Source of the DNA: Adiantum capillus-veneris
Taxonomy: Eukaryota > Streptophyta > Polypodiopsida > Polypodiales > Pteridaceae
NCBI GenBank assembly: GCA_014529385.2
Contig: CM043957.1
Span: 67,043,503 to 67,107,502 of the forward strand
DNA: 64,000 nt
Reading direction: 5' to 3'
The notes below the pieces were generated by a model. The model saw nothing but the letters and a program-made list of their open reading frames with translations. It did not search any database and was not told the DNA's origin. This document shows, in pieces, positions 21,394-32,967 of this stretch (position 1 is the stretch's first letter; every line of letters starts with the position of its first letter). Both the position numbers and the translations under genes were made by a program.

Positions 21394-23768
21394 TGATAGC
21401 CGTTTTTCGGCTCTCTGTAATTGCCATAGTGAGTTATCTCACCCTATCAAATCACTCAAACACTGTGGTTACCCTCACCCTTTCACTGTATATAGGTGCG
21501 TGTGAGTTAGGGGACTTTTCCCATATCTCCTTACTGAAATAAAAAATCCTCAATTAGCTAGTCATTGGGCTAGTTGAGCCAAAAAAATAAAAAATATAAG
21601 TATATTATGGCCCATGCGTATGTAAATATTTCTTTGTATATAGGGCCTAAATAAAAGATTTTTTCATAATTATTTTGGTATTTATTTAAATATTTCTACC
21701 TAGATGTGTGTTATTTATGCTCTGTACATTGCCTCACCATTACCACAATTTTTCTTACCATTTTTCATACTCTTTATTCCATATAGAAATATTTTCATGT
21801 AAGCTTCTCTTATATTTGGTCTAACTCCACCCTAACAAAAATCCAAAAAACCTAGTTTTATTTATGTGTATATTTTTTCACTATTGTGATTTTTCCCTTC
21901 CTACATCTATTTTGTTTTTTTTCTAAAAAATTAGAACACCAAAAATATTTATCTTTTTATGATAGCCTCATAATGAGAGAGATTTCTTTTGACACCTTTA
22001 TATTTTTTCCACTTATATTATTTATATTTGACGTGTACATATTTTTTAGACCCCTCAATATTTGATTTTCTTAGATATACTATTCACTTATATCATGATC
22101 TCAACAATATCTTCAATTATAGACCTACCAAATAAGGTAAAGGGTAGGTGGCATGCATACATGCACTATGGAGGGCTCACTCTTGGAGGTATTCAAAAGA
22201 ATCATCCAAAGAAGGACCCCACAAGGACCTTGTGCAGTGGAAAAAAACGGTCGTTTTTGTTGAATTTTTAAAGTTCACTTGCTCTACGAATTTGAAAAGG
22301 TGATACGACAAAAGTTGTAGCCCGTGGGCTGAACTTTTGCCTCAAATTTTTTCATATTTTTTTGAGCTACGAGCTGTGAGCTATGATTTTATTAGTGGAC
22401 CCCAGTTTTCCCATGCTATGCAGCCACACTCTCTCTTCCACTTTATCATTTTCCTCTTTCACACACACTTCTCCACTCATCATCCCCACCTCTCTCACCA
22501 CTCCTCTCTGCACCCTACTCACCTTCTCCTCAACCTTGAAGAATAAGAGAAACCATGGTGAACTCATACCTCCCACACACAATTCCATTCCAAAATTGAC
22601 CACCTAGTCTCATTTTTCCTCCTCCAAATTACCCATATCTATCAAAAAAACCACAAAATTCAGCCTCTTCTCTTAAAAGACAGCATCATGGTGGTTGATT
22701 ACTCAGCTTCAATTACCTTGTCTCTCAAGGAAGTTCAAGAGTGGAGAAAAAATGTACCGTCAAAGCTAGTGGTCTGTCAACAAGCGTCAAAATTGGCCCT
22801 ACTCAAGACACTTGAAGCATCAACCTTGTAAGAAATCCACCTTTTCTTACCTCTTAAGAGTTTTTCTTCCTTATTTGTATCCTACATGGATACTCCCATT
22901 GTAAATATCCAATTCCATTTGTAAATTAATACTAACTCTACTAACACTAACCCACTATGAAAAGTCCTATCACCTCCATTTCTCTCCTCTCTCTTTTCCC
23001 ACCAACTTCTTGATAATTCCAAGCAAAAGAAATTAGATAAATTGCTCAAAATATAACCCAACCATGGTTAGAGGAGTAACCCTAGCCTTCAAAATTGCTA
23101 TAAAAGGAGGGTGTAGCTAGCACAAAAAGGGGGGAGAAGAAAGAGCACAATGCTATAGCTTGAGAAGCCAAGCTCAACCTCTTGAGAAGGAGCTCTTGAG
23201 TGGAATCTCATTGGCATTAGGCATATGTATGTGTTGTATTAGGGGTGATTAGCAAGGGAACTCTATGCCATTGTAAGAGAGAGTGATCATTAAATTGAGA
23301 GTAGGAAATCTATCATTTCTCCTACTAGTGTAAGCCCAACATTTGCCGAATGAAGGAGGGTGAATTTGGACTAAGCATGGATACCTTGTCTCCCTTCCAA
23401 CGTGAAGTCATGGACAATAATGATGTGTAAGTGTCTTGGTGTTTTATTTAAGTTCTTGATAGCTTGTCTCCGGGTATTGTTATCAATTTAGCCATAAATC
23501 CCACATGCTGTAAGAGGGCGACAGGGAGGAGAGGACTCCCCTGGCCTTAAGACAGTGATTGGGGTGGTTTTTTTCTTGTGATGTGTTGTGGTGTAATTTA
23601 CTCAGGCTATGTTGAACAAATACTAATCTCACTTTGATTGGTCATGACAGATTTGTAAGAAGGCATTAGTGCAACAAGCACCCCCTTCCCCCTTCTCTCT
23701 CTTTCTTACATATATATATATTTATGTTTGCTTGATCATTAACGATACACTTCAAAGCAGCCCGAGCA

Positions 23769-23812
<44 letters not shown>

Positions 23813-24070
23813 TTTTAGTGTGTGAGAGTATTCCATTGGTGTTAGGGTTAGTGTAAATTCCTTGCTTTTTTGTGGGTTGCTCTAACGATTCTCCTCTTTT
23901 GCGTCCTAGTTCGCTCTTAAACTAGGTGGTGCCCCTTGTGTAGTTGGGATTTGGCTGGGGGTTTGTTGTTTTGGTTTGTGTTGTGTTGTGCCCCAACCCC
24001 ATTGAGCAGCACGGGAGCCTTGAAGGGTGTCTAGAGGTTTCTCTTCTTGTTGCCCGCCCCGGACCGCTTC
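21394..24070 (+). repeat. T 5' LTR
   Basis: Begins TGATAGCCG and ends GGACCGCTTC(A). A TATA box TATAAAAG lies at 23099-23106. A CT microsatellite lies at about 23771-23808. Frames inside (22062-22271, 22337-22546 and the reverse 22367-22603) recur in all LTR copies only because the LTR is copied. Confidence 0.9.
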
Positions 24071-24074
24071 AAAT

Positions 24075-24086
24075 TGGTGCCCCCAC
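24075..24086 (+). promoter_or_regulatory. T primer-binding site
   Basis: TGGTGCCCCCAC follows the LTR by a few bases. The same word with its CTGAGG extension stands at the Y element (45696-45715, minus). V has the related TGGCGCCCCCAC. The cognate tRNA is not identified here. Confidence 0.7.
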
Positions 24087-24150
24087 TGAGGAAAACAACT
24101 CGTGTATGTTTTTGTGTAGGATCAACTTTTAGTATAGTCAAGTAGTTTGC

Positions 24151-24363
24151 ATGAATCACGTGAGTTTGTATGATCCTTTCATTCCCATTGCAAGGCAAAA
24201 GATACACATAATTGTTAGTACTAAGTTTCAATTGCAACGGGTGATTCGTAGGATTTTAGGTCCTCTTAGGTTAGCCGAGATAAACACTTCGGTAAATCCT
24301 TTTATTTTGCCTCTCATTAGGTACGATATTAGCTTGGACGTCTATATTTTTGTGTTATTTTAA
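24151..24363 (+). CDS. T leader ORF, copy 1 (intact small ORF)
   Basis: An uninterrupted 70-codon frame lies between primer site and gag. It aligns end to end with the next frame (24385-24603) and with 56805-57023 in V. Shared features are a PFIPI/PFH start, an I-x-I-x-V-S-x-K stretch, LGPLRLAEI (V has FGPRRLREI), a Pro-rich PLI-x-Y and a YIFVL end (V HVFVL), then the stop. No signal peptide or membrane helix is obvious; it is basic and rich in Ile, Arg and Phe. I do not recognise a family. A leader peptide, a cofactor of Gag or a translation-regulating upstream ORF are possible. Confidence 0.6.
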   Translation: MNHVSLYDPFIPIARQKIHIIVSTKFQLQRVIRRILGPLRLAEINTSVNPFILPLIRYDISLDVYIFVLF

Positions 24364-24384
24364 GCATTAGGACATGCATAGGCC

Positions 24385-24603
24385 ATGGATAATGGCCCAG
24401 GAATAGAGGTTTTTCCCTTTCATTTTACTCCACACATTAGAATAAACGTTGCAATTAGTAGAAAGATCCATTTTCAACAACGAATGGTGTTCATGTTTGG
24501 TGCCTAAAGAGTAGGAGAAATTCTCGCGTCACCAAACCCTGTCATTCTACCTCTTATTGATTATCATAGGTCATTTGATGTGAATATTTTTATTTTGTTG
24601 TAG
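24385..24603 (+). pseudogene. T leader ORF, copy 2 (one internal stop)
   Basis: The frame starts MDNGPG and has exactly the same length (219 nt with stop) as the V leader ORF, which starts MDDQNGP. Shared stretches are SRKIHFQQRMVFMFG (V: SRKIFFQQRIVFMFG) and SFDVNIFIL. A TAA at about codon 41 interrupts it. It lies 22 bases after copy 1, so T carries the small ORF twice in tandem. Confidence 0.65.
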
Positions 24604-24687
24604 AATAGATTGCAATTTAGAAAATATTATTGTGTAAATCTTTTAAAGAAAGAAAAAACAAAAACGCGTCACTTTGAAATCAATTCA

Positions 24688-25935
24688 ATGGAGAGCCAAC
24701 GCCAAATGTCTGGATATCCTCTTTTCTTTGGAGAGCCTGGAGAGGATGCAGAATTATTTCTAGCGAATTTCAAGATGTCTTGTCGTATCAAGAGGATAGT
24801 AACTGATCAAGAACGTGTAGAAATGTTTGAGGTGGTCCTTAGGAAAGATGCTAGCACTTGGTTTGACTCTTTGCCTGAGGAAGTTAAAGGGAATTACACG
24901 GAAGTTTTGAATCGTTTCAAGAAATACTGCTTTGATCCCCAAAACACTCAGAAATTATGGCAAGACATTGTTTCTCATAAGCAAAAAGACTTAGATGACT
25001 ACTACTTGTACAAGCAAGAGTTTCTACGTCTTTGGGCTCTATGGATACAAAATGTTGCTAACCCTGGTGATGGTGCAGAATTTTTAAAGAAGGAGAGGTT
25101 CATAGCCAGACTCTTTCCTGACCTTAAGGTAAAAGTTGAGGCGGGTGCACCTGCTACTTTTGATGCAGCGGAAACTAGGGCTGCTGAGAAGTATAGAAAA
25201 CTCAAGTGCTTAAGGGGAGAGGTTCCAATAGAAGGTTTTAGACCCAAAGGTAAGTCACAAGCATCAACATCTAGGGAGCTTCCCGAGGTAATGGCTAAAG
25301 TGATTGAGAAGGTAAATGAATCTTTAAGCAGCCTGTCAATTCACCTTGCACAAGCTGTAGGTCCAAAGGGACAGGCAAAGAAGTCAGAAGAGAGAGAGTC
25401 ATGAACTAGGAGAGTCTTGCAATGCTGGAATTGCGGAGAGTCTGGACATGGGATGTATAATTGTCCTTGGCCCCGTGGAGAGCCAGGGAGACCTAACTTG
25501 AATTACCCAGTCATGAATGCAGGAGAAGGAACTGGTCAACAACCAAGGCTTCTACAAAGGCAAAATGGACCAAGACCACCTCCACAAGGAGTGGAAGGAG
25601 TTCCACCTTTTCCAAACCCAAACGTGCATGTGGTAGAGGTGACAAATTCAAATGAGGTTGACATGGAAGCCAATGGCATTAAGCGTGGCCGAGGGAAAGG
25701 TAAAGAGAAAGAAGGAGTCACATCACAGAGTGACCATGGACAAGGCAAAAAGGCAAAGGAGACCAAGGAAACCAAGAGGACTCGACGTCGTATCAACCTC
25801 CAAGACTTCCCTCTTGGACATGGTATGGCTCCATACAACTTGTTGGAAGACATGAGAGGTAAGGGTCCTGATATTTCATGGCCTCAATTTCTTGCATTAT
25901 TTCCACAAGTTAGGAGGGATTTAACGGGCAGTTAG
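24688..25935 (+). pseudogene. T gag with CCHC knuckle
   Basis: The ATG at 24688 (MESQRQ) fits the Gag start better than the upstream in-frame ATG at 24610, because homology to the V Gag begins near YPLFFGEPGEDAE. The Retrotrans_gag core spans about codons 10-170 (TWFDSLPEEVKGNYTEVLNRF; KKERFIARLFPDLKVKV). A TGA at 25402-25404 precedes the knuckle CWNCGESGHGMYNC in the same frame (25420-25461). A basic stretch (TKRTRRRINLQDFPLGHG) follows. It ends at TAG 25933-25935, after which pol is in another frame. Gag would form the cytoplasmic particle. Confidence 0.85.
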
Positions 25936-25960
25936 CACTAGGAGAAAGGTAAAAGAGAGT

Positions 25961-28900
25961 GTGCCTGTTGTAAAAATTGCACAAGTTGAAATGAATGAGG
26001 ACATTACACCTGTGCTAGATTGTTACATAAAAAGGAGATTGGTTAGGAAAGGTCTAGTGGATGGGGGTGCACAAATTTGCATCATGACAGAGGGACTCAT
26101 GCAAAAACTAGGCATGCACATCCATGAGACACCTGAAATTAAGGTCAAGATGGCAAACAATAGCAAGGCTAGGTGTGTAGGCATTTGTAAAAATGTCTTT
26201 GTAGAGGCCTTTGACATTAAGAAAGCGGTGGAGTTTTATGTTATGTCGACCAAGGGAAGTGGTTATCCATTTATCCTAAGAAGACCATGGCTAATGAAAA
26301 TGCGAGCTTTGCAGGATTGGGAGAGTGGGAAATTAATTTGCAGGAATGACAATCATAAGAAGGTTTTCTTTGACATGAAGGAGCAACGCCAAGAGGAGCT
26401 CCATGAAGAATCATCTCAAAGTGAGACGGAAGAAGGTTGGACCGATAGCACTTCAGAAGAAGAAAGTAGCGGCAGCATTACTGAAGAGGAGTCTTCCATC
26501 GAAGTCATGGGGGTAAGGTTTAAGCCAAGCAACCAAGAGACCTCTTGTCAAGGCTTGGAGGAGGTAGGTACTCAAGAGAACGAAGGTGTTCAAGATGAAG
26601 GGATGCTGGAAGGTATGCTATCAACAACACTTACAAAGGATGAAAGAGAGGAGTTCAAATGTGTGCTAAGGAAGTTTCCTAGGCTTTTTGCTAAATACTA
26701 CACCGACGTGCGTGGGGTAGATGTTGTTCAACACAAGATTGAGTTAAAGCCTGAGGCCACACCTAAAGCTCAGAAGCTACGAAGGCTAGGAGTTATAAAG
26801 GAACAGGCTCTACTTAAGGAGGTAAGAAAGCTTCTAGCAGCAGGTTTCATTTATCCAGTGGATAATTCAGAGTGGGTCTCTCCTGTTGTTGTCACTCCTA
26901 AGAAAAATGGCAAGTGGAGGGTGTGTGTGGATTACCGTCCCCTCAATGAGGCAACAAAGAGAGATCACTTTCCCCTCCCATTCCAGGATGAGATACTAAA
27001 TGAGGTAGCTGGTCATGAGAAGTACACTGTGTGCGATGGTTACTCAGGTTACTTTCAAATAGGGATTGCATTGGAGGATCAATTGAAAACAACCTTTATC
27101 ACTCCTTGGGGTTGTTATGCTTTTAGAGTCATGCCATTTGGTCTGACAAATGCTCTTGCAACATTCCAACGTTTCATGAATATGGTGTTTGAAGCATTCT
27201 TTGGAAAGTCAATTAGGGTGTTCATTGATGATTTCTGTATTTATAGCTCAAAATCATTGCATCTACAAAGGGTAGAAGAAGGTTTAAAGAAGCTCTACGA
27301 CATGGGAGGTCAACTCAACCCCGACAAATGCCATATAGGTGAGGATGAAGTAATCTTGCTTGGTCATAAAGTTTCTTACAAAGGCATTGAAGTGGATCCT
27401 TCAAAGGCAAAGGCTCTTATTGAGCTACCATCACCCAAGAGTCTTAAGGAGGTCATCTCATTCATTCAAAAGGTGAAGTATATGTCACGCTTCATTCACT
27501 TAGCCTCGGAGTTACTTCACCCTTTGCAAAATTTGACACAAAAAGTAGAATTTGCATGGTCTGAGGAGCTTGAAGAGTACTTTTGTAACATTAAAGCCAT
27601 TTTGTCAGAGCTACCAACACTCATTCCTCCTTGTTGGGAGTACACATTCTTTGTTAGCTCTAGTGCTGGGAAAGAAACAATTGGTGCAGTTTTGTTACAA
27701 CAAGATCCCTATAGTACCAGGATGCGGCCCATCTACTTTGCTAGTAGGGTCATGAATGCTTTAGAGAGAGGCTACACGGAGGCAGAAATCATGATGCTTT
27801 CTCTCATGTTTGCGATAAGGAAGTTTAGATCCTACTTGCTCCCAAAACCTTTTGTAATCCTCACCGCAGAGAATTTGTTCCCTTGGGTGTCATCTCAAAT
27901 GAATCTTAGTACTAGGATCTCAAAGTGGATTATGGAGTTGCAAGAGTTTCAATACTCTTTCAAGGTAGAAGATAGTGTGCGTGCACAATTGGCAAGGATT
28001 CTCACTTATAGGGTGCATGAAAAGGAGATTAAGGTGCCTGAAGTAAAGAACCTACCATTGCCACCACCAAAAAGTATTCCTAATGCTTTTACCTTGTTCT
28101 TTGATGGAGCTTTTCGTCGAGCCACAGGAAAAGCAGGGGGAGGGCTAGTGTTGCTCAACCCAAGTGGAGAGGTGGTCATGAAAGAGAAGTTCAATCTACC
28201 AAGTTCAGCTAGCAACAATGAAGCAGAATATGACACACTACTTCATGGTTTAAAAATATGCATTGGCCATGGTATACAACGTCTCATGGTAAAAGGGGAT
28301 GCACTTCTCATTGTGAAGCAGATTTTAGGCATTTGGGCATGCAAAAATGAAAGACTAAGGGCCAAAGTTCATACCATCTGTAGGCTATTTAATCAATTTG
28401 AGGAGGTGCAATTATATCATATTCCTAGGAAACAAAATGAAGATGCTGATTTACTTGCACAACAAGCCGTTGCATGTGTAAAGAAAGAAGTGCAGGTCAT
28501 CATGGTGGCGGCTGCTATGAAGCAACCGAGGTACCAGGGATTGGAGTCATTGGCTCCCATCATTGGCTACAGTTTGGAGGGTGAGTTTCCACCAGACTTC
28601 ACAAAAGCTCAGAAGAGGAGACTCATGAAGAAGGCAAGCACGTATCTCTTCCTAGAAGGCTCCCTCTATCAAAGAGGGAAGGATAAAGTGTGCAGAAGAG
28701 TACCAACTATCGCGAAAATTCCAGCCATTCTAAAAGGTTTGCATGAAGAGGCATGTGGTGGTCATTTTTCCCAAGAATTAACTGTGAAGAAGATTTTGCT
28801 TGCGGGGTATGTTTGGCCAAGTCTGCATGTGGATGTCCAACATTGGTGTAAAAGTTGTCACAATTGTCAGGTAAATGGGAATAGAAGATTGATTTATGGT

Positions 28901-29308
28901 CCAAGGAAAATTGTGCTTGCAAATGGACCCTTTGAAAAGTGGGGCATTGATGCTATGGGTCCTCTGCCTAGGACAAAAAATGATAAACTCTACATTCTAG
29001 TGGCTGTAAACTATATGACTAGGTGGGTGGAAGCACAAAGTGTGGCAAAGATAAATGAGAGGACAGTGAGCAAATTCGTCTACACTCACATTTGTTGTAG
29101 ATTTGGCACACCTTTGGAGATTGTTTCTGATAATGGTCCAGGGTTTAGAAAGGGATTGCTCACAGAAGTCTGTGAAGAACTTCGCATTCTACATCGTCAC
29201 AGTACACCCTACTATCCCCAATCAAATGGTTTGGTAGAAAAAGCTAATGGTGTCATTGCAGGCATCATTACAAAAAATGGTGAAAAACAAGACAAAGTTG
29301 TGGTATGA
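25961..29308 (+). CDS. T protease, RT, RNase H, second RNase H and integrase core
   Basis: A single open frame of 1115 codons. Protease: LVDGGAQICIM near residue 35 (D-G-G instead of D-S/T-G) and PFILRRPWL. An acidic Ser/Glu linker follows (about 145-180). RT: WVSPVVVTPKKNGKWRVCVD, MPFGLTNA and FIDD at residues 421-424. RNase H: PIYFASRV and FRSYLLPKPFVILT. Second RNase H: LFFDGAFRRATGKAGGG, NNEAEYDTL, VKGDALL and NEDADLLAQQ supply D, E, D, D. Integrase: CGGHFS and CKSCHNCQ, WGIDAMGP, VSDNGPGF, then Glu in LVEKANG. The frame leaves the homologous path at about 29275 by a frameshift in an A-run. This order is diagnostic of Tat elements. Confidence 0.92.
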   Translation: MPVVKIAQVEMNEDITPVLDCYIKRRLVRKGLVDGGAQICIMTEGLMQKLGMHIHETPEIKVKMANNSKARCVGICKNVFVEAFDIKKAVEFYVMSTKGSGYPFILRRPWLMKMRALQDWESGKLICRNDNHKKVFFDMKEQRQEELHEESSQSETEEGWTDSTSEEESSGSITEEESSIEVMGVRFKPSNQETSCQGLEEVGTQENEGVQDEGMLEGMLSTTLTKDEREEFKCVLRKFPRLFAKYYTDVRGVDVVQHKIELKPEATPKAQKLRRLGVIKEQALLKEVRKLLAAGFIYPVDNSEWVSPVVVTPKKNGKWRVCVDYRPLNEATKRDHFPLPFQDEILNEVAGHEKYTVCDGYSGYFQIGIALEDQLKTTFITPWGCYAFRVMPFGLTNALATFQRFMNMVFEAFFGKSIRVFIDDFCIYSSKSLHLQRVEEGLKKLYDMGGQLNPDKCHIGEDEVILLGHKVSYKGIEVDPSKAKALIELPSPKSLKEVISFIQKVKYMSRFIHLASELLHPLQNLTQKVEFAWSEELEEYFCNIKAILSELPTLIPPCWEYTFFVSSSAGKETIGAVLLQQDPYSTRMRPIYFASRVMNALERGYTEAEIMMLSLMFAIRKFRSYLLPKPFVILTAENLFPWVSSQMNLSTRISKWIMELQEFQYSFKVEDSVRAQLARILTYRVHEKEIKVPEVKNLPLPPPKSIPNAFTLFFDGAFRRATGKAGGGLVLLNPSGEVVMKEKFNLPSSASNNEAEYDTLLHGLKICIGHGIQRLMVKGDALLIVKQILGIWACKNERLRAKVHTICRLFNQFEEVQLYHIPRKQNEDADLLAQQAVACVKKEVQVIMVAAAMKQPRYQGLESLAPIIGYSLEGEFPPDFTKAQKRRLMKKASTYLFLEGSLYQRGKDKVCRRVPTIAKIPAILKGLHEEACGGHFSQELTVKKILLAGYVWPSLHVDVQHWCKSCHNCQVNGNRRLIYGPRKIVLANGPFEKWGIDAMGPLPRTKNDKLYILVAVNYMTRWVEAQSVAKINERTVSKFVYTHICCRFGTPLEIVSDNGPGFRKGLLTEVCEELRILHRHSTPYYPQSNGLVEKANGVIAGIITKNGEKQDKVVV

Positions 29309-29960
29309 CTTCTTGGATGGTGCCTTGTGGGCGTATCGAACTACATATAGGGAAGCCACGGAGTTCACACCATTTCACTTGGTCTATGGTCAAGAGGCTT
29401 TACAGCCAATTGAACTAAACATTCCAACAATGCGACTTCATGGCAAATCAGCACAAGATGATCAAGAAGCATGGATGGATCGACTTCTTACCTTAGCTGA
29501 GCTTGAGTGGAAAAGAGAAGCAGCATACGAGTGCTATAAGAGGAAAGCCACACAGACAAAGGAGAAGCTTGACAAGAAACTGAAGGACAAAGGCATCAAT
29601 GAAGGAGATCTTGTGCTAAGGTATGACAATCGACTCGATAATTGTTTTGATGCCAAATTTGAAACAAGATGGTAGGGGCCATACATAGTCAAGAAGGCTT
29701 TCAATTCAAGTTACTATCAACTTATGGACTTGAATGGGAAAGAGCACTCCAGGAAGCTAAACGGCTATCGCTTGAAGCCTTACTTGAGTCGCCTTCTACC
29801 AAAGGATCTACCAGAGCAAAAGGCAACTATCCCATGTAAGTATTGTTCCATGAAGCATGAGTGTAACACAAACCAAAATTCCAAGGGGCCAAAAAATGAA
29901 GATCTTGTCAAGAACTCTGAAGCACTCTCTTTGAAAAAGATTCTTTATGATGGTACATGA
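29281..29960 (+). pseudogene. T integrase C-terminal part
   Basis: The continuation of integrase in the +1-shifted frame: ALWAYRTTYREATEFTPFHL and EALQPIEL, both standard after the DDE core, then KGINEGDLVLRYDNRLD. A TAG at 29673-29675 breaks the GPY/F region between ETRW and GPYIVKKAF. The frame then ends at 29960, just before the purine tract. Confidence 0.85.
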
Positions 29961-29975
29961 ATATACCATCATCCT

Positions 29976-29984
29976 GGGGGAGGG
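29976..29984 (+). promoter_or_regulatory. T polypurine tract
   Basis: GGGGGAGGG followed by CTAA abuts the 3' LTR (29989). Such tracts prime plus-strand DNA synthesis. Confidence 0.8.
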
Positions 29985-29988
29985 CTAA

Positions 29989-32663
29989 TAATAGCCGTTT
30001 TTCGGCTCTCTGTGATTGCCATAGTGAGTTATCCCCCCCTATCAAATCACTCAAACATTGTGGTTACCCTCACCCTTTCACTGTATATAGGTGCGTGTGA
30101 GTTAGGGGACTTTTCCCATATCTCCTTACTGAAATAAAAAACCCTCAATTAGCTAGTCATTGGGCTAGCTGAGCCAAAAAAATAAAAAATATAAAAAATA
30201 TAAGTATATTATGGCCCATGCGTATGTAAATATTTCTTTGTATATAGGGCCTAAATAAAAAAAAATTTCATAATTATTTAAATATTTCTACCTCGGTGTG
30301 TGTTATTTATGCTCTATACATTGCCTCACCATTACCACAATTTTTCTTACCATTTTTCATACTCTTTATTCCATATAGAAATATTTTCATGTAAGCTTCT
30401 TTTATATTTGGTGTAACTCCACCCCAACAAAAATCCAAAAAAACTAGTTTTATTTATGTGTATATTTTTTCACTATTGTGATTTTTCCCTTCCTACATCT
30501 ATTTTGGTTTTTTTCTAAAAAATTAGAACACCAAAAATATTTATCTTTTTATGATAGCCTCATAATGAGAGAGATTTCTTTTGACCCCTTTATATTTTTT
30601 CCACTTATATTATTTATATTTGACATGTACATATTTTTTAGACCCCTCAATATTTGATTTTCTTAGATGTACTATTCACTTATATCATGATCTCAACAAT
30701 ATCTTCAATTATAGACCTACCAAATAAGGTCAAGGGTAGGTGGCATGCATACATGCACTATGGAGGGCTCACTCTTGGAGGTATTCAAAAGAATCATCCA
30801 AAGAAGGACCCCACAAGGACCTTGTGCAGTGGAAAAAAACGGTCGGTTTTGCTGAATTTTTAAACTTCACTTGCGCTCCGAATTTGAAAAGGTGTTACAA
30901 ACAAAAGTTATAGCTCGTGGGCTGAACTTTTGCCTCAAATTTTTTCATATTTTTTTGAGCTACGAGCTGTGAGCTATGATTTTATTAGTGGACCCCAGTT
31001 TTCCCATGCTATGCAGCCACACTCTCTCTTCCACTTTATCATTTTCCTCTTTCACACACACTTCTCCACTCATCATCCCCACCTCTCTCACCACTCCTCT
31101 CTGCACCCTACTCACCTTCTCCTCAACCTTGAAGAATAAGAGAAACCATGGTGAACTCATACCTCCCACACACAATTCCATTCCAAAATTGACCACCTAG
31201 TCTCATTTTTCCTCCTCCAAATTACCCATATCTATAAAAAAAACCACAAAATTCAGCCTCTTCTCTTAAAAGACAGCATCATGGTGGTTGATTACTCAGC
31301 TTCAATTACCTTGTCTCTCAAGGAAGGTCAAGAGTGGAGAAAAAATTTACCGTCAAAGCTAGTGGTCTGTCAACAAGCGTCAAAATTGGCCCTACTCAAG
31401 ACACTTGGAGCATCAACCTTGTAAGAAATCCACCTTTTCTTACCTCTTAAGAGTTTTTATTCCTTATTTGTATCCTACATGGATACTCCCATTGTAAATA
31501 TCCAATTCCATTTGTAAATTAATACTAACTCTACTAACACTAACCCACTATGAAAAGTCCTATCACCTCCATTTCTCTCCTCTCTCTTTCCCCACCAACT
31601 TCTTGATAATTCCAAGCAAAAGAAATTAGATAAATTGCTGAAAATCTAACCCAACCATGGTTAGAGGAGTAACCCTAGCCTTCAAAATTGCTATAAAAGG
31701 AGGGTGTAGCTAGCACAAAAAGGGGGGAGAAGAAAGAGCACTATGCTATAGCTTGAGAAGCCAAGCTCAACCTCTTGAGAAGGAGCTCTTGAGTGGAATC
31801 TCATTGGCATTAGGCATATGTATGTGTTGTATTAGGGGTGATTAGCAAGGGAACTCTATGCCATTGTAAGAGAGAGTGATCATTAAATTGAGAGTAGGAA
31901 ATCTATCATTTCTCCTACTAGTGTAAGCCCAACATTTGCTGAATCAAGGAGGGTGAATTTGGACTAAGCATGGATACCTTGTCTCCCTTCCAACGTGAAG
32001 TCATGGACAATAATGATGTGTAAGTGTCTTGGTGTTTTATTTAAGTTCTTGATAGCTTGTCTTCGGGTATTGTTATCAATTTAGCCATAAATCCCACATG
32101 CTGTAAGAGGGCGACAGGGTGGAGAGGACTCCCCTGGCCTTAAGACAGTGATTGGGGTGGCTTTTTTCTTGTGATGTGTTGTGGTGTAATTTACTCAGGC
32201 TATGTTGAACAAATACTAATCTCACTTTGATTGGTCATGACAGATTTATAAGAAGGCATTAGTGCAACAAACACCCCCTTCCCCCTTCTCTCTCTTTCTT
32301 ACATATATATATTTATGTTTGCTTGATCATTAACGATACACTTCAAAGCATTCCGAGCACCATCTCTCTCTCTCTAGGTATTGCTATCAATTTAGCCATA
32401 AATCCCACATGCTGTAAGATGGCGACAGGGTGGAGAGGACTCCCCTGGCCTTAAGACAGTGATTGGGGTGGCTTTTTTCTTGTGATGTGTTGTGGTGTAA
32501 TTTACTCAGGCTATGTTGAACAAATACTAATCTCACTTTGATTGGTCATGACAGATTTGTAAGAAGGCATTAGTGCAACAAGCACCCCCTTCTCTCTCTT
32601 TCTTACATATATATATTTATGTTTGCTTGATCATTAACGATACACTTCAAAGCAGCCCGAGCA

Positions 32664-32709
<46 letters not shown>

Positions 32710-32967
32710 TTTTAGTGTGTGAGAGTATTCCATTGGTGTTAGGGTTAGTGTAAATTCCTTGCTTGTTTGTGGGTTGCTCTAACGATTCTCCTCTTTTGCG
32801 TCCTAGTTCGCTCTTGAGCTAGGTGGTGCCCCTTGTGTAGTTGGGATTTGGCTGGGGGTTTGTTGTTTTGGTTTGTGTTGTGTTGTGCCCCAGCCCCATT
32901 GAGCAGCACGGGAGCCTTGAAGGGTGTCTAGAGGTTGCTCTTCTTGTTGCCCGCCCCGGACCGCTTC
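29989..32967 (+). repeat. T 3' LTR with an internal ~305 bp tandem duplication
   Basis: Matches 21394-24070 throughout. It is longer because a segment from the 'ATTGTTATCAATTTAGCC' word (about 32068) to the CT run is repeated in tandem from about 32379. TATAAAAG lies at 31692-31699. CT microsatellites lie at about 32364-32377 and 32667-32706. The end GGACCGCTTC is followed by the target duplication ACCAA. Confidence 0.9.

Larger units (their letters stand above)
21394..32967 (+). mobile_element. T: Tat-lineage Ty3/gypsy element, nested in Z
   Basis: Full-length element with LTRs of 2677 and 2979 bp, a primer site, two leader ORFs, gag, protease, RT, RNase H, a second archaeal-type RNase H, integrase and a purine tract. 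The flanking ACCAA at 21389-21393 and 32968-32972 is a 5 bp target duplication (or CCAA if the LTR ends in CA). LTRs look about 97% alike outside one tandem duplication, so it is the younger guest. Gag and pol are interrupted by at least two stops and two frameshifts. Confidence 0.92.

Noticed and set aside
22062-22607. Small frames conserved at 22.1-22.6, 30.7-31.2 and 41.7-42.2 kb
   Set aside because: All lie at the same places of T-family LTR copies. Their likeness follows from LTR copying, and both strands are equally open.
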